NCBI GenBank assembly: GCA_903943975.1
Contig: CAJAQB010000014.1
Coordinates: 62,001 to 126,000, forward strand
Direction: 5' to 3'
DNA from: Synechococcus lacustris
GTDB lineage: Bacteria > Cyanobacteriota > Cyanobacteriia > PCC-6307 > Cyanobiaceae
DNA: 64,000 bases
Below the pieces are notes generated by a model that searched no databases, had not been told where the DNA came from, and saw nothing but the letters and a program-made list of their open reading frames with translations. The translations under genes and the position numbers were made by a program. Shown piece after piece: positions 15,317-24,007 of this stretch (positions within the stretch are counted from its first letter, which is position 1; every line of letters starts with the position of its first letter).

Positions 15317-17070
15317 CGGCCTTTGGCGGGCGGCGCCACCAGCGGCGCACCGGCATGGCCCAGCAGCCCGCCTGGTTGCTGGGCCTGCTGGCCCTGTTAT
15401 TGACGGCGATGGGCGCTCGCCTCGCCTGGTTGCAGTTGGGCCATGGGGCGGAAAACCGGATCCTGGCCGATGAAAACCGGGTGCGGCTGGTGCCCCGTAC
15501 GCCCATGCGCGGGCGTCTGCTGGATCGCCGCGGCCGGGTGATGGCCGGCAACATGCTCACCTACAACCTCTATCTATTGCCCCGCGAGGTGAGCGACAGC
15601 CGTTGGGCCCAGCTGCGGCCGCGGCTCAGCAGCTTGCTGCGCCTACCGGAGCCGCTGCTCGACGGCCAGCGCCTCCATGGGGCCAACCCCGAGGGTTACC
15701 GCATCGAACTGGTGGCAGACCTCAACCCCAGCCAGGTGCTGCGGCTCAAGGAACAGCTGCCCAGCCTGGCGGGGCTGCAGGTGGACCAGGACTATCGCCG
15801 CTCCTACCCCAACGGCGTCGTGGGGGCCCATGTGCTCGGTTATGCCAGCCCGATCACCGAGGAGGAGTACAGGGCGCTGCAGGAGAAGGGCTATCGCATC
15901 CAAGACCGCATCGGCCGCATTGGCGTGGAGGCGGTTTATGAGCCCCACCTGCGGGGGGAATGGGGCGGCCAGCAGCTGGAGGTGAATGCGGTGGGTCAGG
16001 TGCAACGGGTGTTGGGGGAGAAGCTGGCCCGGGCCGGTAAGGATCTCACCCTCACCCTCGACCTAGACCTGCAGCGGGCGGCGGATGAGGCCCTAAGCAG
16101 CGTGGCCAAGGGGGCGATCGTTGCCCTTGATCCCCGCACCGGGGCCGTGCGCGCCATGGCCAGTCGCCCCAATTTTGATCCGAATGTTTTCGCCAAGGGC
16201 ATCACCACCTCCCAGTGGACTGAGCTGAACCGTCCGGATGCCCCGCTGCTGAACCGGGCTTTGCAAGGTTTTCCGCCGGCCAGCACCTTCAAGATCGTGA
16301 CTACCACGGCTGGGATCGAGTCGGGAAAGATGAATGCCCAGTCCACCCTGCCCACCACCAGCTCCTTTTGCTATGCCGGCATGTGTTACAGCGACCATGG
16401 CAGCTTCGGGGCCATTCACTTTCCCTTGGCCCTGGCGGTAAGCAGCAACAGTTTTTATTACCAGGTGGGGCTCAAGGTGGGGGAACCGGAGTTATTTAAG
16501 GCCGCCCGCCGCTATGGCTATGGCAGCTACACCGGGATTGAACTGAAGGCGGAGGAGTCGCCGGGCTTGCTCGGGGATGCGGCCTGGAAGAAGCAGGTGT
16601 TGAAGGAACCTTGGACCCCGGTGGATACGATCACCTCCGCCATCGGCCAGGGGGCCCTGCAGGTGACGCCGCTGCAGATGGCCCGGCTCTATGCCGCCGT
16701 GGCCAATGGTGGTTATCTGGTGACCCCCCACCTGGTAGAGGGGCCCCAGCGGCCGAAGCCGCAGCTGATGGGCCTCAAGCCAGACACCCTGAAGATGCTT
16801 CACCAGGGTTTGCGCATGGCCGTAACCGAGGGCACCGCCCGGGTGCTCAACGACCCCAGCCTGCCGCCGGTGGCCGGTAAAACCGGCACCGGTGAGGACC
16901 CGCCGCGGCCAGACCACGCCTGGTTTGGCGGCTATGCCCCGGCCGATAAACCCCAGCTGGTGATCGTTGCCTTTGCTGAAAACAGCGGTGGCTTTGGTGG
17001 CACCGTTTCAGCGCCGATGGTGAAAAAACTGATGGAGGTTTATTTCCACAAGGGCGCTAACGCACGCTGA
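15313..17070 (+). CDS. mrdA: penicillin-binding protein 2 (elongasome transpeptidase)
   Basis: 585 residues: one N-terminal membrane helix (about 19-42), a PBP dimerisation domain (about 55-230) and a transpeptidase domain with the catalytic SxxK in PPASTFKIVTT (near residue 323), SxN in VSSNSFYY and KTG in VAGKTGTGE. This is the class B, PBP2/MrdA arrangement that cross-links peptidoglycan during elongation. It starts inside the previous stop codon. The 3' end overlaps the convergent sqdX gene by 14 bases. Confidence 0.93.
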   Translation: MTAFGGRRHQRRTGMAQQPAWLLGLLALLLTAMGARLAWLQLGHGAENRILADENRVRLVPRTPMRGRLLDRRGRVMAGNMLTYNLYLLPREVSDSRWAQLRPRLSSLLRLPEPLLDGQRLHGANPEGYRIELVADLNPSQVLRLKEQLPSLAGLQVDQDYRRSYPNGVVGAHVLGYASPITEEEYRALQEKGYRIQDRIGRIGVEAVYEPHLRGEWGGQQLEVNAVGQVQRVLGEKLARAGKDLTLTLDLDLQRAADEALSSVAKGAIVALDPRTGAVRAMASRPNFDPNVFAKGITTSQWTELNRPDAPLLNRALQGFPPASTFKIVTTTAGIESGKMNAQSTLPTTSSFCYAGMCYSDHGSFGAIHFPLALAVSSNSFYYQVGLKVGEPELFKAARRYGYGSYTGIELKAEESPGLLGDAAWKKQVLKEPWTPVDTITSAIGQGALQVTPLQMARLYAAVANGGYLVTPHLVEGPQRPKPQLMGLKPDTLKMLHQGLRMAVTEGTARVLNDPSLPPVAGKTGTGEDPPRPDHAWFGGYAPADKPQLVIVAFAENSGGFGGTVSAPMVKKLMEVYFHKGANAR

Positions 17071-18208
17071 GCTGGGGCACTTCGTTGCGGATCACCTGGA
17101 GGTAGTACTGGCGCAGTTGGGCGGTGGCCCCTGCCCAGCCCCAGCGTTCCGCCTCCTTGCGGGCCTCAAGCCGCAGCTGGTTGCGCTGTTCGAGGTTGCC
17201 CAGCAGCCGTTGGCTGGCGGCAGTGAAGCTGCCGGCGCCATCGTCGCTGCCATCCGGTTCATAGAGACAGCCGTTTAGCCCATCGCTAACGATGTCTGGG
17301 ATGCCGCCGCGCCGGGCGGCCACCACTGGACAGCCGGCGGCCATGGCCTCCAGCAGCACCAGGCCGAGGGTTTCGGTGCTGGAGGGGAAGAGGAAGGCAT
17401 CGGCACTGGCGTAGGCCCCGGCCAATTCTTCGCCGCCCAGATAGCCCACAAAGGTGGTGGCGCTGCCGGCAAACACTTTTTCCAGTTGTTGCCGGTGGGG
17501 ACCATCACCCACCAGGGCCAGCCGCGCCTGGGGCATGGCATCCAGCACCGGGCGGATCCGTTCGATCTGTTTTTCAGCGGAGAGCCGGCCCACGTAGAGC
17601 AGCAGGGCATCACTGTCGCTGTGGCCGCCCAGCAGCCGTTGGCGCAGTTCGGGCTTGGCCCGGTCGGGGCGGAACAGCTCAGTGTCTACCCCCCGCTGCC
17701 AGAGGGCTGTGTGCTGGATGCCCCGCTCGCTGAGTTCCTCCACCATGGCGCTGGAGGTGCAGAGGTTGAGCTGGGCTTGGTTGTGGGCGGCCTTGAGCAG
17801 TTCCCAGAGCAGCGGCTCCAGCATGCCCATGCCGTAGTGCTCGAGGTATTTGGGCAGGTGGGTGTGGTAGCTGGCCACCAGGGGCAGTTCCCGGGTTTTA
17901 GCCAGCCAGATGCCGCCAAGCCCGAGCACGGCCGGATTCACCACATGCACCAGATCCGGCTGGAATTGGTCGAGGGCGTCAGACACCGCGGGGCGCGGCA
18001 GGGCCAGCTTCAGCTCGGGATAGAGCGGTAGCGGTACGGCGGGCACCCCCACGATTTCGGCCCCGGCGAAGTGGGAGGGGGCCCCCTCCGGACAAAACAC
18101 CATCACCTGGTCGCCGGCGGCCACCAGCTGCTCCACGGTGCGGGTAAGCCGGGTAACGATGCCGTCCACCTTCGGCAGGAAGGTTTCGGTGAAAAAGGCG
18201 ATTTTCAA
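17057..18208 (-). CDS. sqdX: sulfoquinovosyltransferase SqdX
   Basis: A 383-residue GT-B fold, GT4-family transferase: N-terminal MKIAFFTETFLPKVDGIVTR, and in the C-terminal half LLLYVGRLSAEKQIERI and the nucleotide-sugar motif PSSTETLGLVLLEAMAAGCP. With sqdB immediately upstream (5-base gap), the specific call is SqdX, which moves sulfoquinovose from UDP-sulfoquinovose to diacylglycerol to make SQDG, a thylakoid lipid. The neighbour makes the assignment firm; sequence alone would allow other GT4 enzymes. Confidence 0.92.
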   Translation of the reverse strand: MKIAFFTETFLPKVDGIVTRLTRTVEQLVAAGDQVMVFCPEGAPSHFAGAEIVGVPAVPLPLYPELKLALPRPAVSDALDQFQPDLVHVVNPAVLGLGGIWLAKTRELPLVASYHTHLPKYLEHYGMGMLEPLLWELLKAAHNQAQLNLCTSSAMVEELSERGIQHTALWQRGVDTELFRPDRAKPELRQRLLGGHSDSDALLLYVGRLSAEKQIERIRPVLDAMPQARLALVGDGPHRQQLEKVFAGSATTFVGYLGGEELAGAYASADAFLFPSSTETLGLVLLEAMAAGCPVVAARRGGIPDIVSDGLNGCLYEPDGSDDGAGSFTAASQRLLGNLEQRNQLRLEARKEAERWGWAGATAQLRQYYLQVIRNEVPQLSVR

Positions 18209-18213
18209 TGGCG

Positions 18214-19407
18214 TCAGCCTGCCGCCACTGCCTTGGCTTGGGTCTGGGTCCAGGCGGAAACACAGGGGATGCGGCGCCGGTCACAACGGTCGGCAAAGCG
18301 GCGGGCCACATCCACCACTTCCGCCAGCAAACCGTCGTCGAGGGTGGTGGGCTTGAGGCCCAGGTCGATCAAACAACGGTTGTCCACGATCAGATCGTTT
18401 TCAATCGCCTCCTTGCGGGGGTTGGGCAGGAAATTGATCTCGGCACCGGTTACGGCCGCCACCTTTTCGGCGAGATCCTTAACCCGATGGCTTTCGGTCA
18501 TCTGGTTGAAGATCTTCACCTTGTCGGTGGAGGTGGGTGGATTCTCAATGGCCAGCTGCACGCACTTCACCGAATCACGGATGTGAATAAAGGCGCGGGT
18601 CTGACCACCGGTGCCGTGGACGCTGAGCGGATAGCCAATCGCCGCCTGCATCAGGAAGCGGTTAAGCACGGTGCCGTAGTCACCGTCGTAATCAAAGCGG
18701 TTGGAGAGCCGGGGGTCCCTGTCGGTGAGTTCGGTGTTGGTGCCCCACACAATCCCCTGGTGGAGATCTGTGATTCGGATTGAATCGTTTTTGTTGTAGT
18801 AAAAGAAAAGCAGCTGATCCAGCGTCTTCGTCATGTGATAGACGCTGCCGGGATCAGTGGGGTGCAGGATGTTTTCCCGGAAACGGGTGCCATCCGGCTG
18901 GGGCACTTCCACCGTGAGGTATCCCTCGGGGATCGTGGCGCCACGGTGGGAGCCATAGCCGTAAACCCCCATGGTGCCGAGGTGCACGATGTGGATGTCT
19001 AGGCCGCTCTCAACGATGGCGCAGAGCAGGTTGTGGGTGCCGTTGACGTTGTTATCAACCGTGTAGCGCTTATTGCGCGACGACTTCATTGAGTAGGGCG
19101 CCGCCCGTTGTTCGGCGAAATGGACCACGGCGCCGGGCTGTTCGCTGCGCAGCAGGCCCAGCAGCTGGTCGTAATCATGGGCAATGTCCATGGACACAAA
19201 GCGCATGGCCCTGCCGCCGCTTTGTTCCCACACCTCAAGGCGGTCGCCGATGCCGGCGATCGGGGTGAGTGACTCAACCCCGAGTTCCAGGTCGATCTTG
19301 CGACGGCTGAGGTTGTCGACCACCACCACGTCGTGGCCGTTTTCGGCCAGGTTCACGGCACAGGGCCAGCCACAGAAGCCGTCACCACCGAGTACCAGGA
19401 CCTTCAC
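18214..19407 (-). CDS. sqdB: UDP-sulfoquinovose synthase SqdB
   Basis: 397 residues; an extended SDR with the SqdB-specific Rossmann motif VLGGDGFCGWP and the YSMKSSRNKRYTVDN region that replaces the common YxxxK setting. It makes UDP-sulfoquinovose from UDP-glucose and sulfite. The start is taken as the GTG at 19407 because AGGAGA lies 5-10 bases upstream; the track start at 19431 is an upstream ATG without such a signal. It is the first gene of the sqdB-sqdX unit. Confidence 0.95.
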   Translation of the reverse strand: MKVLVLGGDGFCGWPCAVNLAENGHDVVVVDNLSRRKIDLELGVESLTPIAGIGDRLEVWEQSGGRAMRFVSMDIAHDYDQLLGLLRSEQPGAVVHFAEQRAAPYSMKSSRNKRYTVDNNVNGTHNLLCAIVESGLDIHIVHLGTMGVYGYGSHRGATIPEGYLTVEVPQPDGTRFRENILHPTDPGSVYHMTKTLDQLLFFYYNKNDSIRITDLHQGIVWGTNTELTDRDPRLSNRFDYDGDYGTVLNRFLMQAAIGYPLSVHGTGGQTRAFIHIRDSVKCVQLAIENPPTSTDKVKIFNQMTESHRVKDLAEKVAAVTGAEINFLPNPRKEAIENDLIVDNRCLIDLGLKPTTLDDGLLAEVVDVARRFADRCDRRRIPCVSAWTQTQAKAVAAG

Positions 19408-19469
19408 GACTGTCTCCTGCGATTGGAGCAATGCTCCATCGGGGCAAGCTACTACAGGGATCCGGCGGC

Positions 19470-19640
19470 TCAGCTGATGCGAATCGCCACGGCCACCATG
19501 GCCACCACCACCCCTACCCCCACACCGATCAACAGCAGTCGGCGACTGGTGGAACCGGCGCTAGGGGGATCCACGTAGCGCATGCGCGGTTCGGTGGCGA
19601 AGGCGTTCAGGCGGCCTCCGTCTTCTTTGGTGACTGCCAT
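19470..19640 (-). CDS. psb34: Psb34-like photosystem II assembly peptide (Ssl1498 family)
   Basis: 56 residues, missed by the ORF track because of length. MAVTKEDGGRLNAFATEPRM matches the highly recognisable N-terminus of the Ssl1498/Psb34 family (EEGGRLNNFAxEP). It is followed by a short linker and one transmembrane helix (LLLIGVGVGVVVAMVAVAI). Psb34 binds CP47-containing photosystem II assembly intermediates at the thylakoid and is related in its helix to the Hlip group. It lies 62 bases upstream of sqdB on the same strand. Confidence 0.85.
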   Translation of the reverse strand: MAVTKEDGGRLNAFATEPRMRYVDPPSAGSTSRRLLLIGVGVGVVVAMVAVAIRIS

Positions 19641-19714
19641 CGGACTCTGATCTCTGATTTGACCCTATGGATTTACGGCGCCCTTGGGGTGGGCCCTTAA
19701 GAAGCTGCAATAGC

Positions 19715-19747
19715 CCAGGGGCGGGCTAGCTGCCCACCCGCCCCTGG
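19715..19747 (-). terminator. perfect 11-bp stem-loop at the thiG 3' end
   Basis: CCAGGGGCGGG and CCCGCCCCTGG form an uninterrupted stem with an 11-base loop that contains the thiG stop codon. No U-tract follows on the minus strand, so it may stabilise the mRNA end or act in Rho-dependent termination rather than be a classical intrinsic terminator. Confidence 0.5.
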
Positions 19748-20544
19748 CTGGGGGAACTGGCGGCCGCCTCGGGCCGGCGGCCCATGGGTTGGGCCTGGAA
19801 GGCCCAGCGACCGGCTTGGGTGGCCAGCTTCATGGCCAAGGCCATGGCTGCAGGCTGGCCGCTCAGGGCGATGGCGCTGTTGATCAAGAGGGCATCGGCG
19901 CCGGCCTCCATGGCCAGGGCGGCATCACTGGGCACGCCGATGCCGGCATCCACCACCACCGGCACCTGGGCGGCTTCGATGATCAGGCGAATGTTTGAGA
20001 GGTTGCCCAGGCCCTGGCCGCTGCCGATGGGGGAGGCCAGGGGCATCACCGTGGCGCAGCCCACTTGCTCCAGGCGCTTGGCCAGCACTGGGTCGGCATT
20101 GATGTAGGGCAGCACTGCAAAGCCCTCCTTCACCAGCAGCTCAGCGGCTTCCAGGGTGCCGATCGGGTCTGGCAGTAGGTGGGGTCCGGGGGGGATCACC
20201 TCCAGTTTCACGAAGTTGTTGTCTGCTTGGCCGGCCAGCTTGGCCAGCTCCCGCCCCAGCCGTGCCACCCGAATTGCCTCTTCGGCAGTGGCACAGCCGG
20301 CGGTGTTGGGCAGCATCCAGATCCGGCGCCAGTCGATTGCTTCGATCAGGCCTTCGTGGCCGGGGGCCTGGCTCTGCACCCGGCGCACCGCCACGGTCAC
20401 GATTTCGCAGCCGCTGGCCTCGATGCTTTGCTGCAGGCTGCTGAGGTTTGGGTACTTGCCGGTGCCGGTCATCAGGCGACTGTTGAAGCGCCGGCCGGCG
20501 ATCACGAGGGCATCGTCCTGGGCCATGGGATAAGCGAGCTGCAT
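19726..20544 (-). CDS. thiG: thiazole synthase ThiG
   Basis: 272-residue ThiG barrel. The Schiff-base lysine is Lys113 in NNFVKLEVI; GTGKYPNLSSLQQSI and VVVDAGIGVPSDAALAMEAGADALL are family signatures. It builds the thiamine thiazole phosphate from DXP, dehydroglycine and ThiS-thiocarboxylate. The start may be the second Met (residue 7, MAQDDALVIAG). The C-terminus carries the short low-complexity extension RRPEAAASSPSQGRVGS. No TPP riboswitch was seen upstream. Confidence 0.95.
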   Translation of the reverse strand: MQLAYPMAQDDALVIAGRRFNSRLMTGTGKYPNLSSLQQSIEASGCEIVTVAVRRVQSQAPGHEGLIEAIDWRRIWMLPNTAGCATAEEAIRVARLGRELAKLAGQADNNFVKLEVIPPGPHLLPDPIGTLEAAELLVKEGFAVLPYINADPVLAKRLEQVGCATVMPLASPIGSGQGLGNLSNIRLIIEAAQVPVVVDAGIGVPSDAALAMEAGADALLINSAIALSGQPAAMALAMKLATQAGRWAFQAQPMGRRPEAAASSPSQGRVGS

Positions 20545-20625
20545 GCGAACGGATAAGAAGCTGGCGTTGATCGCCCGTGGGTCGGGCGCAGGCCCTTTAG
20601 TTTGGGGCCAGAAAACCCTTTGGCC

Positions 20626-21210
20626 ATGCCGCTGTTGCTGCCGCCCCTGCCGCCGGCGCCACTGCCGTTGCAGGCATCATTGCCGTTGTTGGCGGTAACA
20701 CCGGGATCCTTTATCCCGTTCCAAGCGCCAACCCCCGGCAGTATTGGCCCCTTGAATGTGGAGCCGCTGGAGCCGATCAATGCCGATCGGATTCAGGTGG
20801 ACAGCTTTGATCCGGAGGCGCGGGCCCGGCTGCTGGCCGAACAGATGCCCCGGCTCTGGCGGGGGGCGCTCAGCACCCCTGGCGCCTTAAACGCCATACC
20901 GGCTGAATTGGTGGTGACCCGAATGGTGGCCCTGGGCCAGATGCTGGATATCACTGGTTCCCTCTCCCTGGGGGGCGCAACGGTGCCGGTGCAAGCCAAT
21001 ATCAATGCCGAGAGTGACCAGCTTGATCTGTTGCTGTTGGGCGACAACCTGCCGGCCGGCCTGGAGGCCGGGGGTGGTTTTCAGGGGCTGGAGATGCTGC
21101 GCTTGAGCAGCTGGGAAGGGCCCCGGCTCACCAGTGCCGGCGCCATCCTCGAGTTGGCCCCAGCCACCAGGCCGGCGGCCGCGGCGCAGCCGGTGCGGGG
21201 CCTCTGGTAG
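20626..21210 (+). CDS. hypothetical protein with proline-rich N-terminus
   Basis: Start taken at ATG 20626 (MPLLLPPLPPAPLPLQASL), giving 194 residues; the track start at 20602 is possible. The N-terminus alternates Leu and Pro and could act as an export signal. The rest is beta-rich (GSLSLGGATVPVQANINAES, LDLLLLGDNLPAGLEAGGGF) without a recognised motif. It is divergent from thiG with about 80 bases between starts. Possibly periplasmic; the function is not known. Confidence 0.6.
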   Translation: MPLLLPPLPPAPLPLQASLPLLAVTPGSFIPFQAPTPGSIGPLNVEPLEPINADRIQVDSFDPEARARLLAEQMPRLWRGALSTPGALNAIPAELVVTRMVALGQMLDITGSLSLGGATVPVQANINAESDQLDLLLLGDNLPAGLEAGGGFQGLEMLRLSSWEGPRLTSAGAILELAPATRPAAAAQPVRGLW

Positions 21211-21246
21211 GGCCAACGCTCTGCTGCTTTAAGCCTGTTTGCTGCT

Positions 21247-21765
21247 TCAGCCCTCGGGGCTGAGCAGTTTCAGGCGACGGCCGGCGGTGCGATTACTGGG
21301 CTCGAGTTTGAGCACCTGGCGATAGAGCTCAATGGATTCCCCCTGCTTGAGCTGTTTTTCTAGGGAGTAGGCCAGGTTATTGAGCGCTACTGGGTAGTCG
21401 GGCTTAGCCCTGAGGGCAATGCGGTAATGGCGCACCGCCTCAGCGTGGTTCTGTTGGGCCGCCAGGGAGAAGCCAAGGGCGTTTTGGATCAGCGCCTGGG
21501 CCTCAGGGGGTTCCTGGTCAGCCTGCTTTACAGCCCGTTTGAGGGTGGCCACCGCTTGGCCATAGAGGCGTTTGTTTAGTTGAACGGAACCCAATTCATA
21601 GAGGCTGGCGCTGTCTGTGCTGGGTCCGTTGCAGTCACGTTCAAGGCTGGTCAGACGCACTTCGTCTTGGCGCACCCGCCATACCTGACGGCCCACCACC
21701 ACAGCCACAACGCCAAGAAGCAAGATCAGCCCCAGCAGATAGGCCTGGGGCAAGCTGATGTCCAT
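21247..21765 (-). CDS. TPR membrane protein, Ycf37-like
   Basis: 172 residues: one N-terminal membrane helix (AYLLGLILLLGVVAVVVG), then about three TPR units (GSVQLNKRLYGQAVATLKRA, ALGFSLAAQQNHAEAVRHYR and NLAYSLEKQLKQGESIELYR). A short TPR protein with a single N-terminal helix downstream of rpmI-rplT matches the arrangement I recall for cyanobacterial Ycf37, a factor for photosystem I assembly and stability. The assignment rests on architecture and context, so it is moderate. It is 17 bases after rplT and likely in the same operon. Confidence 0.65.
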   Translation of the reverse strand: MDISLPQAYLLGLILLLGVVAVVVGRQVWRVRQDEVRLTSLERDCNGPSTDSASLYELGSVQLNKRLYGQAVATLKRAVKQADQEPPEAQALIQNALGFSLAAQQNHAEAVRHYRIALRAKPDYPVALNNLAYSLEKQLKQGESIELYRQVLKLEPSNRTAGRRLKLLSPEG

Positions 21766-21782
21766 GGGACCTTGCTGGCCCC

Positions 21783-22130
21783 TCAGGCCTTGGCGGCGCC
21801 AACCACCGTCTCGAACCCATTGGGATCAAGAATGGCGAGTTGGGCCAACATCTTGCGGTTGATCTTCACTTCAGCCTTCTTGAGGCCACCGATCAGGCGG
21901 CTGTAGCTGATGCCATTGATCCGGGCGGCGGCGTTGATCCGGGCAATCCAAAGGCGACGGAAATCACGCTTGCGGCGACGACGGTCCCGGTAGGCATTGC
22001 ACAGGGCCTTCATCACCCGCTGGTTGGCCGTGCGGAAGAGGGTGCCATTGCCCCCCCGGAAACCCCGGGCAAGGCGAAGGATCTTGTTGCGACGTTTGCG
22101 GGCTACGTTGCCCCTCTTAACGCGGGCCAT
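21783..22130 (-). CDS. rplT: 50S ribosomal protein L20
   Basis: 115 residues; the canonical L20 beginning [18 protein letters not shown] followed by [19 protein letters not shown] and [21 protein letters not shown]20 binds 23S rRNA early in large-subunit assembly. It lies downstream of rpmI (54-base gap) as in most bacteria; infC is not adjacent here. Confidence 0.98.
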   Translation of the reverse strand: MARVKRGNVARKRRNKILRLARGFRGGNGTLFRTANQRVMKALCNAYRDRRRRKRDFRRLWIARINAAARINGISYSRLIGGLKKAEVKINRKMLAQLAILDPNGFETVVGAAKA

Positions 22131-22184
22131 GGTTCAAGTACGAACAGAGAGAATTTTCAGTGGGGTTGGGGCCGGGGCCGCAAC

Positions 22185-22382
22185 TCAGGCGTAGGGGAGC
22201 ATGCGGCTCACATTGTCGTGGTCACGCTCATCAACCACGGCCATGGTGCCCAGGTGCCGCTTCCTTTTTGGGCTCTTATGGTCGAGCAGGTGGTTGTGGA
22301 AAGCATGGCGGCGCATGAACTTGCCACCGCCCGTGATCCGGAAGCGCTTGGCGGCAGCTCGGCGGGTCTTGAGCTTTGGCAT
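22185..22382 (-). CDS. rpmI: 50S ribosomal protein L35
   Basis: 65 residues, [18 protein letters not shown] then [19 protein letters not shown], a full-length L35. It is the first gene of the rpmI-rplT unit and diverges from the SpoIID-domain gene by 61 bases, so their promoters share a short region. Confidence 0.98.
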   Translation of the reverse strand: MPKLKTRRAAAKRFRITGGGKFMRRHAFHNHLLDHKSPKRKRHLGTMAVVDERDHDNVSRMLPYA

Positions 22383-22443
22383 TTCTTACGCCCTGCGCAC
22401 AAACAACCAAAGTACGTCCTCACCTTCCCTTTCGCCAAGCCCC

Positions 22444-23982
22444 ATGGTCCTGTTTCCGACCGCCCCGCTCTGGGGGCTGCTGCTGGGGCTGGCGCTGGTG
22501 GGGGGCTGTCGCCAGACCACCAGCGCTGGGGACCTGCCCCTGCACTGGCCCACCCAGCCGGCCCCGCCCCTGCGGGGGGCTAACCCCCAGCTCTGGGTGG
22601 CCCTGGCGGATCGGTTGCCGGGGACTGCCGTTGCCGGGGGCCCTGAATTAACCCTGGAGTTGCGGGCCGCCACGGGTCGGCTGCGGCTGCGGGATGGGGC
22701 AGGGCTCGATAAACAGGCCGATCAGTTCGAAATCCGCTGGCTGCGGGAGGCGCTGCCGCAGCCGTTTGTGCTGGAAAGGCAGGTGATCGGCCCCTTCCCT
22801 TCCTATGAATCCGCCGCTGAACAGGCGCGGCTTTGGCAGTTGAAGGGGGCCAGCCCCGTGCTGGCCCGGCCGGGGGAATGGGAGGTTTGGGCCCCCCTGG
22901 CCAGCCCGCCCCCCGATGGGCCGGTGCGCCAGGAACACCAGGAGCACCACCAACGCTGGCGGCCGGCCCTGGTTAGCAAGGCTGCCGCTGCCCCCCAGTT
23001 GCTCCAGGGGCCCGTGCGCCTTGAGGCCCCTGGCGGTTTGCTCTGGAAGGGGGTGCGTTATCCCGGGCCTTTTCGACTCCAGGCCGATGCCTACGGCAGT
23101 TGGACCCTGGTGGAACAGCTGCCGATGGAGACCTACCTGGGGGGGGTGGTGCCCCATGAGATCGGCGCCGGTGCTCCGCCGGCGGCCCTAATCGCCCAGG
23201 CGGTGCTGGCCCGCACCTGGGCCGTGGCCAACCAGCGGCGCTTCCAGGTGGATGGTTACCACCTCTGTGCTGACACCCAGTGCCAGGTGTACAGCGATCC
23301 CACCCAGGCGGGCAGCGAGCTACGGGGGGCCCTGCAACGCTCGGCCGGTCAGGTGCTCACCTGGAAAGGGGCCCCGGTGGCCGGGGTTTATAGCGCCAGC
23401 AATGGCGGGGTGGCGGCGGGTTTTGAGGAGGGCTGGCGGGGCCAGGCGCTGCCCTACCTGCGGGCCTTTGTGGATGGACCCCCGGCCCAGCAGAAGCGTT
23501 TTCCCCTGCCCCTGGCCGGCGAGGTCGCCCTGGGGAGATTGTTGAAGGGGGGCGGCGAGCTCTATGGCCAGGGGCATCCCCGCTATCGCTGGCAGCGGCG
23601 CCTTACGGCGGCGGAGCTCACGGCCCTCACGGCCCCAGAGGCGCTTGGCCCCATCAAGGAGTTAGTGGTAGCCAAACGCGGCCCGAGTGGCCGGGTGCAG
23701 GAACTGCTGTTGGTGGGTGCTGCTGGGGAGCTGCGTTTGCAGCAGGACCAGATCCGGCGGCGCCTGCGGATGCTGCCCAGCACCCTGTTTGTGCTGGCGC
23801 CGGAGGGGCCAGGGGTTTGGTTGCTGGAGGGGGGTGGTTTTGGCCATGGGGCCGGCCTTTCCCAGGCGGGTGCCATAGACCTGGCCCAGCGGGGCTGGGG
23901 CAGCGATCGGATCCTGCAGCATTACTTTCCCGGCTCTAGCCTCAGGCCACTGAAAACACTTCAGCCCCAGGGATCCCCTTAA
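22444..23982 (+). CDS. SpoIID/LytB-domain lipoprotein
   Basis: 512 residues from ATG 22444; the track start at 22201 runs through rpmI and is rejected. The N-terminus is a lipoprotein signal (LLLGLALVGGCRQ). A SPOR-like segment (VLERQVIGPFPSYESAAEQA, about 110-150) precedes the SpoIID domain: METYLGGVVPHEIGAGAPPA, AQAVLARTWAVANQRRF and GGGFGHGAGLSQAGAIDLA near the end. SpoIID proteins of sporulators are lytic transglycosylases acting on denuded glycan; in cyanobacteria the family is present without sporulation and likely trims peptidoglycan. Confidence 0.88.
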   Translation: MVLFPTAPLWGLLLGLALVGGCRQTTSAGDLPLHWPTQPAPPLRGANPQLWVALADRLPGTAVAGGPELTLELRAATGRLRLRDGAGLDKQADQFEIRWLREALPQPFVLERQVIGPFPSYESAAEQARLWQLKGASPVLARPGEWEVWAPLASPPPDGPVRQEHQEHHQRWRPALVSKAAAAPQLLQGPVRLEAPGGLLWKGVRYPGPFRLQADAYGSWTLVEQLPMETYLGGVVPHEIGAGAPPAALIAQAVLARTWAVANQRRFQVDGYHLCADTQCQVYSDPTQAGSELRGALQRSAGQVLTWKGAPVAGVYSASNGGVAAGFEEGWRGQALPYLRAFVDGPPAQQKRFPLPLAGEVALGRLLKGGGELYGQGHPRYRWQRRLTAAELTALTAPEALGPIKELVVAKRGPSGRVQELLLVGAAGELRLQQDQIRRRLRMLPSTLFVLAPEGPGVWLLEGGGFGHGAGLSQAGAIDLAQRGWGSDRILQHYFPGSSLRPLKTLQPQGSP

Positions 23983-24007
23983 AGTCTCGCTCACTGCTTC
24001 AGGTGCC

